Below are positions 60,901 to 64,000 of a stretch of 64,000 nt of DNA, one piece after another (position 1 is the stretch's first letter; the number at the start of each line of letters is the position of its first letter). The notes under the pieces are model-generated. The model was not told where the DNA came from and ran no database searches. It worked only from the letters and a program-made list of their open reading frames with translations. The stretch is from contig NC_088300.1 of NCBI RefSeq assembly GCF_032854445.1, positions 806,001 to 870,000 of the forward strand. Reading direction: 5' to 3'. The stretch is from Liolophura sinensis. Lineage: Eukaryota; Mollusca; Polyplacophora; Chitonida; Chitonidae. The position numbers and the translations under genes are program-made.

Positions 60901-63562
60901 TAGGCTCTGAGGGCTTACTCTCGGCCACTTTGGCAGTGAGACTGAGATTACCTACCTTAAATGGGTTTTTCCTGAGTAAGGAGGCAGCAGTAGGCTCTGA
61001 GGGCTTACTCTCGGCCACTTTGGCAGTGAGATTGAGACGAGGACCTTAAATGTAAATGTGAACAGAAATAAGACATAGTCACACAATTATTCCCAGGGCT
61101 ATATATCAATATGACTAGTTCATGCTCTATTTATCACATTTTCAGATAACAGTTTGGGCACATTCACCAATGGGTAATTTTCAGAATATAGGAACAAATG
61201 TTGTAGTTGTTGTCTGACCTGTTGTTTCCTCAGTTTGATCCTCTTGCTCCATGTCTTCCTCTGCCTCGTCTTCACTTACTCCTCCCTCCTCCTCCTCTTG
61301 GCCAATCAGACCTCGCTTTGTAGTAGGCCTTCTGTGGCCATTCCAGCCACTCCTCCCAACAGCCTCAGGCCGGCCACTCCTGTTAAGTGAAATATGAATA
61401 TCCATGTTCTGTTGACTGGTACACTTCTGTCATGAAACATCATTTTACTCACTTTAGGCCATTAAATTTAGATGGCTTTGTAAATTTCAGATACTGGTTT
61501 TAGTGATCAATAATAATTAATGAAGGCAAAAAAAAAAATATTTTTGGCCAATTCTTAAGAATACATCATACATATGTGCTGGTACGGAAGACATCAGTCA
61601 GCTTTGTGTCAGACCGAACTCCTGACTTCTATTTCATACAAACTTTATGGTATAATTTGCGTCAATGCAGAAAATTTTTGCATATATATTCAAAGAAAAA
61701 AGATAGACTATTCTCCCACCTGCCAGGAACATTTTGCTCTGTATTCAAGAGTTAATGTTTTGCTCACCTTATGCTAGGAGCAGTGAGGTAATCCTCTTCC
61801 TGGTTTTCAGGTGTTTCCTCCTCTGCCTTGCGCCTAGCAACGTCACTGATGCGCTCTGCTAGCTGCATACGGCGCAGACGACTGGCGTACTTGATGGCTA
61901 GCTGTAGTGTGTGCTGATCAGGCATCATCTCACAAACTTCCACAGCTCTACACTCACGGTCTGAGCGAGCAGACAGCTGAAAACAGTAACGCAGCCCAAT
62001 CACACAAACTTCTACAGCTCTACACTCACAGACCAATCACACAAACTTCTACAGCTCTACACTCACAGCCCAACCACACAAACTTCTACAGCTCTACACT
62101 CACGGACCAATCACACAAACTTCTACAGCTCTACACTCAGGGTCTGAGCGAGCAGACAGCTGAACACAGTAACGCAGCCCAATCACACAAACTTCTACAG
62201 CTCTACACTCACAGCCCAATCACACAAACTTCTACAGCTCTACACTCAGGGTCTGAGCGAGCAGACGGCTGAAAACAGTAACACAGCCCAATCACACAAA
62301 CTTCTACAGCTCTAAACTCACAGCCCAATCACACAAACTTCTACAGCTCTACACTCACAGCCCAATCACACAGACTTCTACAGCTCTACACTCACGGTCT
62401 GAGCGAGTAGACAGCTGAAAACAGTAACGCAGACCAATCACACAAACTTCTACAGCTCTACACCGACAGTCTGCAGCAAGAATTTTACTGTAATCATCAG
62501 CCAGTTATTTATTTCAATATTAATATAATTAACGTTTGAATCACTACAATTTGAACACAATCTTCTACACTTTGCTACACTTTAAGCATAATGTGCTACA
62601 CTTTGAGCACAACCTGCCAGATTGTTTCACTACCAGAATTAGAAAAGACCACAGTCAAGTACAGCTTTTTTCCCACATGGATTGATAACCATAAAAATAC
62701 ATCTTACTGCAAACAATTTCATCAGAGCTTCCTGAGCTGGTTTCAGCATTTCAATCTTAACACTGTCATCCACTTCATACCCCTGGGTTTCCAGTACACT
62801 GAGATGGTTTGAGAGAAGCCGACTCCGGAGCAGTGTCTCCTGAAAAGAGGAAGGAGAAGAAGAAATGACGGATTGTATCAAACGCATCACAACATTCATA
62901 ACAGTCATCTGAATGGGACGAAATTGGTCTGTCCATTGAAATAAAAACTCAATTTCTGCTTATATTTATTGAATTTGTGTTTAAATGAAATATTTAGAAT
63001 TATACAAAACCTCAATTTGGACATCTATATAATCCAACAAAGCAATCTGTGCAAATTTTGGCTATTTATTACATCTGTATCGTCTAGTCTAACAAATCTC
63101 TGTCAGTTGTAAAAACATTATCTTTTACCCTATCCAAAGTGGACAAAAAATGATGTTTATGTATACTGTATCAGTGTATTTGTGTATTGGTCAAAACAAC
63201 CTTCAGTGCATGTTCATCTTTACAGAGGTACTTTTCAACCAAGTCAGTATTTGCCTCTATTAAACAGACAAGCTGTGGTCTTGTCTATATCACAACAGAT
63301 TCTTCTGGAGTATAGTGTAATCTTACACCAATAACAGACCAGACTATCTGTCATGTAATGTCACCAAAATAAAACAAATAACTATGGTAAAGGCCTTCAC
63401 CAGGTCATCAAATGAACACGTGTATTGATAAAGGGAGGTAATCTCACCTCGTACTGACTCTTCTCCGTGCTGAGTTCACACAGAGGCAGCTGGTAAGGCA
63501 GTACTGACACCATGGGGCGGGGTAAGGTCGGGGGGAACTTGGAACCCTTACACATGATACAC
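57909..63562 (-). CDS. WDHD1: WDHD1 / AND-1 / Ctf4 homologue, C-terminal nine coding exons
   Basis: AND-1 couples the CMG helicase and DNA polymerase alpha at replication forks. Minus-strand exons: 63448-63562 (CIMCKGSKFPPTLPRPMVSV), 62708-62839 (LLSNHLSVLETQGYEVDD), 61768-61976 (LAIKYASRLRRMQLAERISD), 61219-61379 (acidic, GQEEEEGGVSEDEAEED), 60956-61044 (SLLRKNPFK), 60257-60382 (VSTPQKTHTVVKGSKVFDDM), 59963-60063 (KLFKAKSTKSSENKKPTEN), 58810-58939 (HMG box: TAYQLWFQENQTDISEEHPE) and 57909-58109 (VWLKKSRGE ... LANFAFSKLE stop). Phases agree throughout. The end matches the human C-terminus (LSAFAFKQE-like), and the NPFKV motif is shared with the human linker. The N-terminal WD40 and most of the SepB region lie past the window. 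Exons at 60956 and 61768 have been partly amplified into arrays, so the exact linker length is uncertain. Confidence 0.95.
59455..59712. repeat. 56-bp repeat (two 28-bp halves), WDHD1 intron
   Basis: Unit agaccatggacaatgggggc, ccgctttagagaccatggat, aatgtgggcccactat; about 4.5 copies. The two halves are themselves related. Confidence 0.92.
60598..61044 (-). repeat. 90-bp repeat of a WDHD1 exon plus its donor, five copies
   Basis: The first copy is the exon 60956-61044 (acceptor tttaag). On the gene strand it ends ctcaggaaaaacccatttaag|gtaggt and is followed by four more units. These begin gtaggtaatctcagtctcac and repeat the exon through NPFK. The unit is 30 codons and copies 1-3 are open without a stop, reading VGNLSLTAKVAESKPSEP... 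repeats. The aag|gtaggt donor is intact in copies 1, 3 and 4 and destroyed in copy 2 (aatttagg) and copy 5 (acgatagg). Copy 4 has a 2-nt deletion; copies 4 and 5 gained a strong internal gtgagtaag. Confidence 0.92.
61930..62465 (-). repeat. About 36-bp array derived from the acceptor and start of a WDHD1 exon
   Basis: The basic unit cacacaaacttctacagctc, tacactcacagcccaat matches the coding start of exon 61768-61976 (its reverse complement encodes RAVEVCE). Longer units also carry ggtctgagcgagcagacag|ctgaaaacagtaac, the exon's first bases and acceptor, at 61976 (true), about 62160, 62270 and 62417. From these extra acceptors the frame soon meets a stop in a following gtgattgggctgtga. Confidence 0.88.
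62935..63060. repeat. Dispersed-repeat fragment similar to 11880-12000
   Basis: Shared order: attgaataaaaa ctcaatt, ttattgaatttg, gaaatatt, aaaacctcaatttggacat, caaagcaa. Diverged; no ends defined. Confidence 0.4.
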
Positions 63563-63934
63563 CTGTACACAAAACACAGGATATTTTAGAGGCAACTCCT
63601 GGTAATTTACCAACCATAGAGAAACAGAGGAAACAACAAGGAATATCCAATGTTCTTCATCTCAAACAATTTAATCTTTACAATGAATTCTAAAATTTAA
63701 GTTCAGTGCCTCATTTTATTTTCTATCTTGTGACTCAAAATTTGCATTGATCAGAATAAAGAAAAATGTTGCAAGGAATGATATTCTTTAAGGCTTGATT
63801 TACATGTAACTGGGAGGACCAGCAGCATCAACAAAAACTACCAGAGCAGGGATATGAAACGGAAAGATTTCCCACATAGAACTCCTTACCCTTATCCCTC
63901 CAGCACTGCTCAGTACGTTAACAGCAACCTTACA

Positions 63935-64000
63935 CCACAACATTGTTGTCTGTTGTCACCACAACATTGTTGTCTGTTGTCACCACAACATTGTTGTCTG
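63935..64000. repeat. 24-bp repeat running off the window end
   Basis: Unit caccacaacattgttgtctg ttgt; almost three copies, cut by the window edge. Confidence 0.85.

Noticed and set aside
60750..61049. Plus-strand 99-codon frame across the WDHD1 array
   Set aside because: Antisense shadow of the 90-bp exon repeat.

Overview
This is a window of animal nuclear DNA: GT-AG introns, exons of 22 to 213 bp, long AT-rich introns, tRNA-derived SINEs and abundant minisatellites. The SINE tail (a deeply conserved block ending in a GAAATATTCTTGAGTACGGCG-type motif and an A-rich tract) and frequent tacatgta palindromes suggest a lophotrochozoan, most likely a mollusc. I cannot name the species. Four conserved housekeeping genes were assembled exon by exon by matching remembered family conservation; phases and lengths agree at every junction.

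Layout. (1) 270-2827, + strand: the last three coding exons of PSME4 (proteasome activator PA200/Blm10). (2) 9225-31756, - strand: a 13-coding-exon equilibrative nucleoside transporter (SLC29/ENT family), 446 codons as read, with an apparent one-base frameshift near its end. (3) 34260-53890, + strand: WDR43 (UTP5, small-subunit processome), complete, 17 exons, 634 codons, with a decayed antisense THAP-domain sequence in intron 10. (4) 57909-63562, - strand: the last nine coding exons of WDHD1 (AND-1/Ctf4), including its HMG box; the gene continues past the window end. PSME4 and ENT converge, ENT and WDR43 diverge from a 2.5 kb spacer, and WDR43 and WDHD1 converge. The genes share no pathway (proteolysis, nucleoside uptake, ribosome biogenesis, DNA replication); they are neighbours, not an operon.

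About a third of the window (roughly 20 kb by my tally) is tandem repeat: at least 27 separate arrays with units of about 21-103 bp. The most notable observation is that several arrays were built out of splice junctions. The ENT array at 23.4-25.2 kb repeats a complete 86-bp coding exon about 17 times, each copy bounded by AG and GT. The array at 14.2-16.4 kb repeats the 3' end of another ENT exon with its GTAAGT donor about 29 times. WDHD1 has five copies of an exon plus donor in an in-frame 90-bp unit, and another array that copied an acceptor and exon start. WDR43 has an acceptor plus exon start (5 copies), an acceptor-only array (3 copies) and a young donor array (3 copies). PSME4 has a donor-like 24-bp array directly after an exon. 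Decoy or alternative splice sites therefore occur in large numbers in four unrelated genes. Whether they are used needs RNA data.

Mobile elements: a tRNA-headed SINE family (about eight recognisable copies, one inserted inside a minisatellite), a second SINE family (two copies), a 245-bp MITE-like element with perfect 14-bp inverted ends and a degenerate relative, and one further dispersed-repeat pair.
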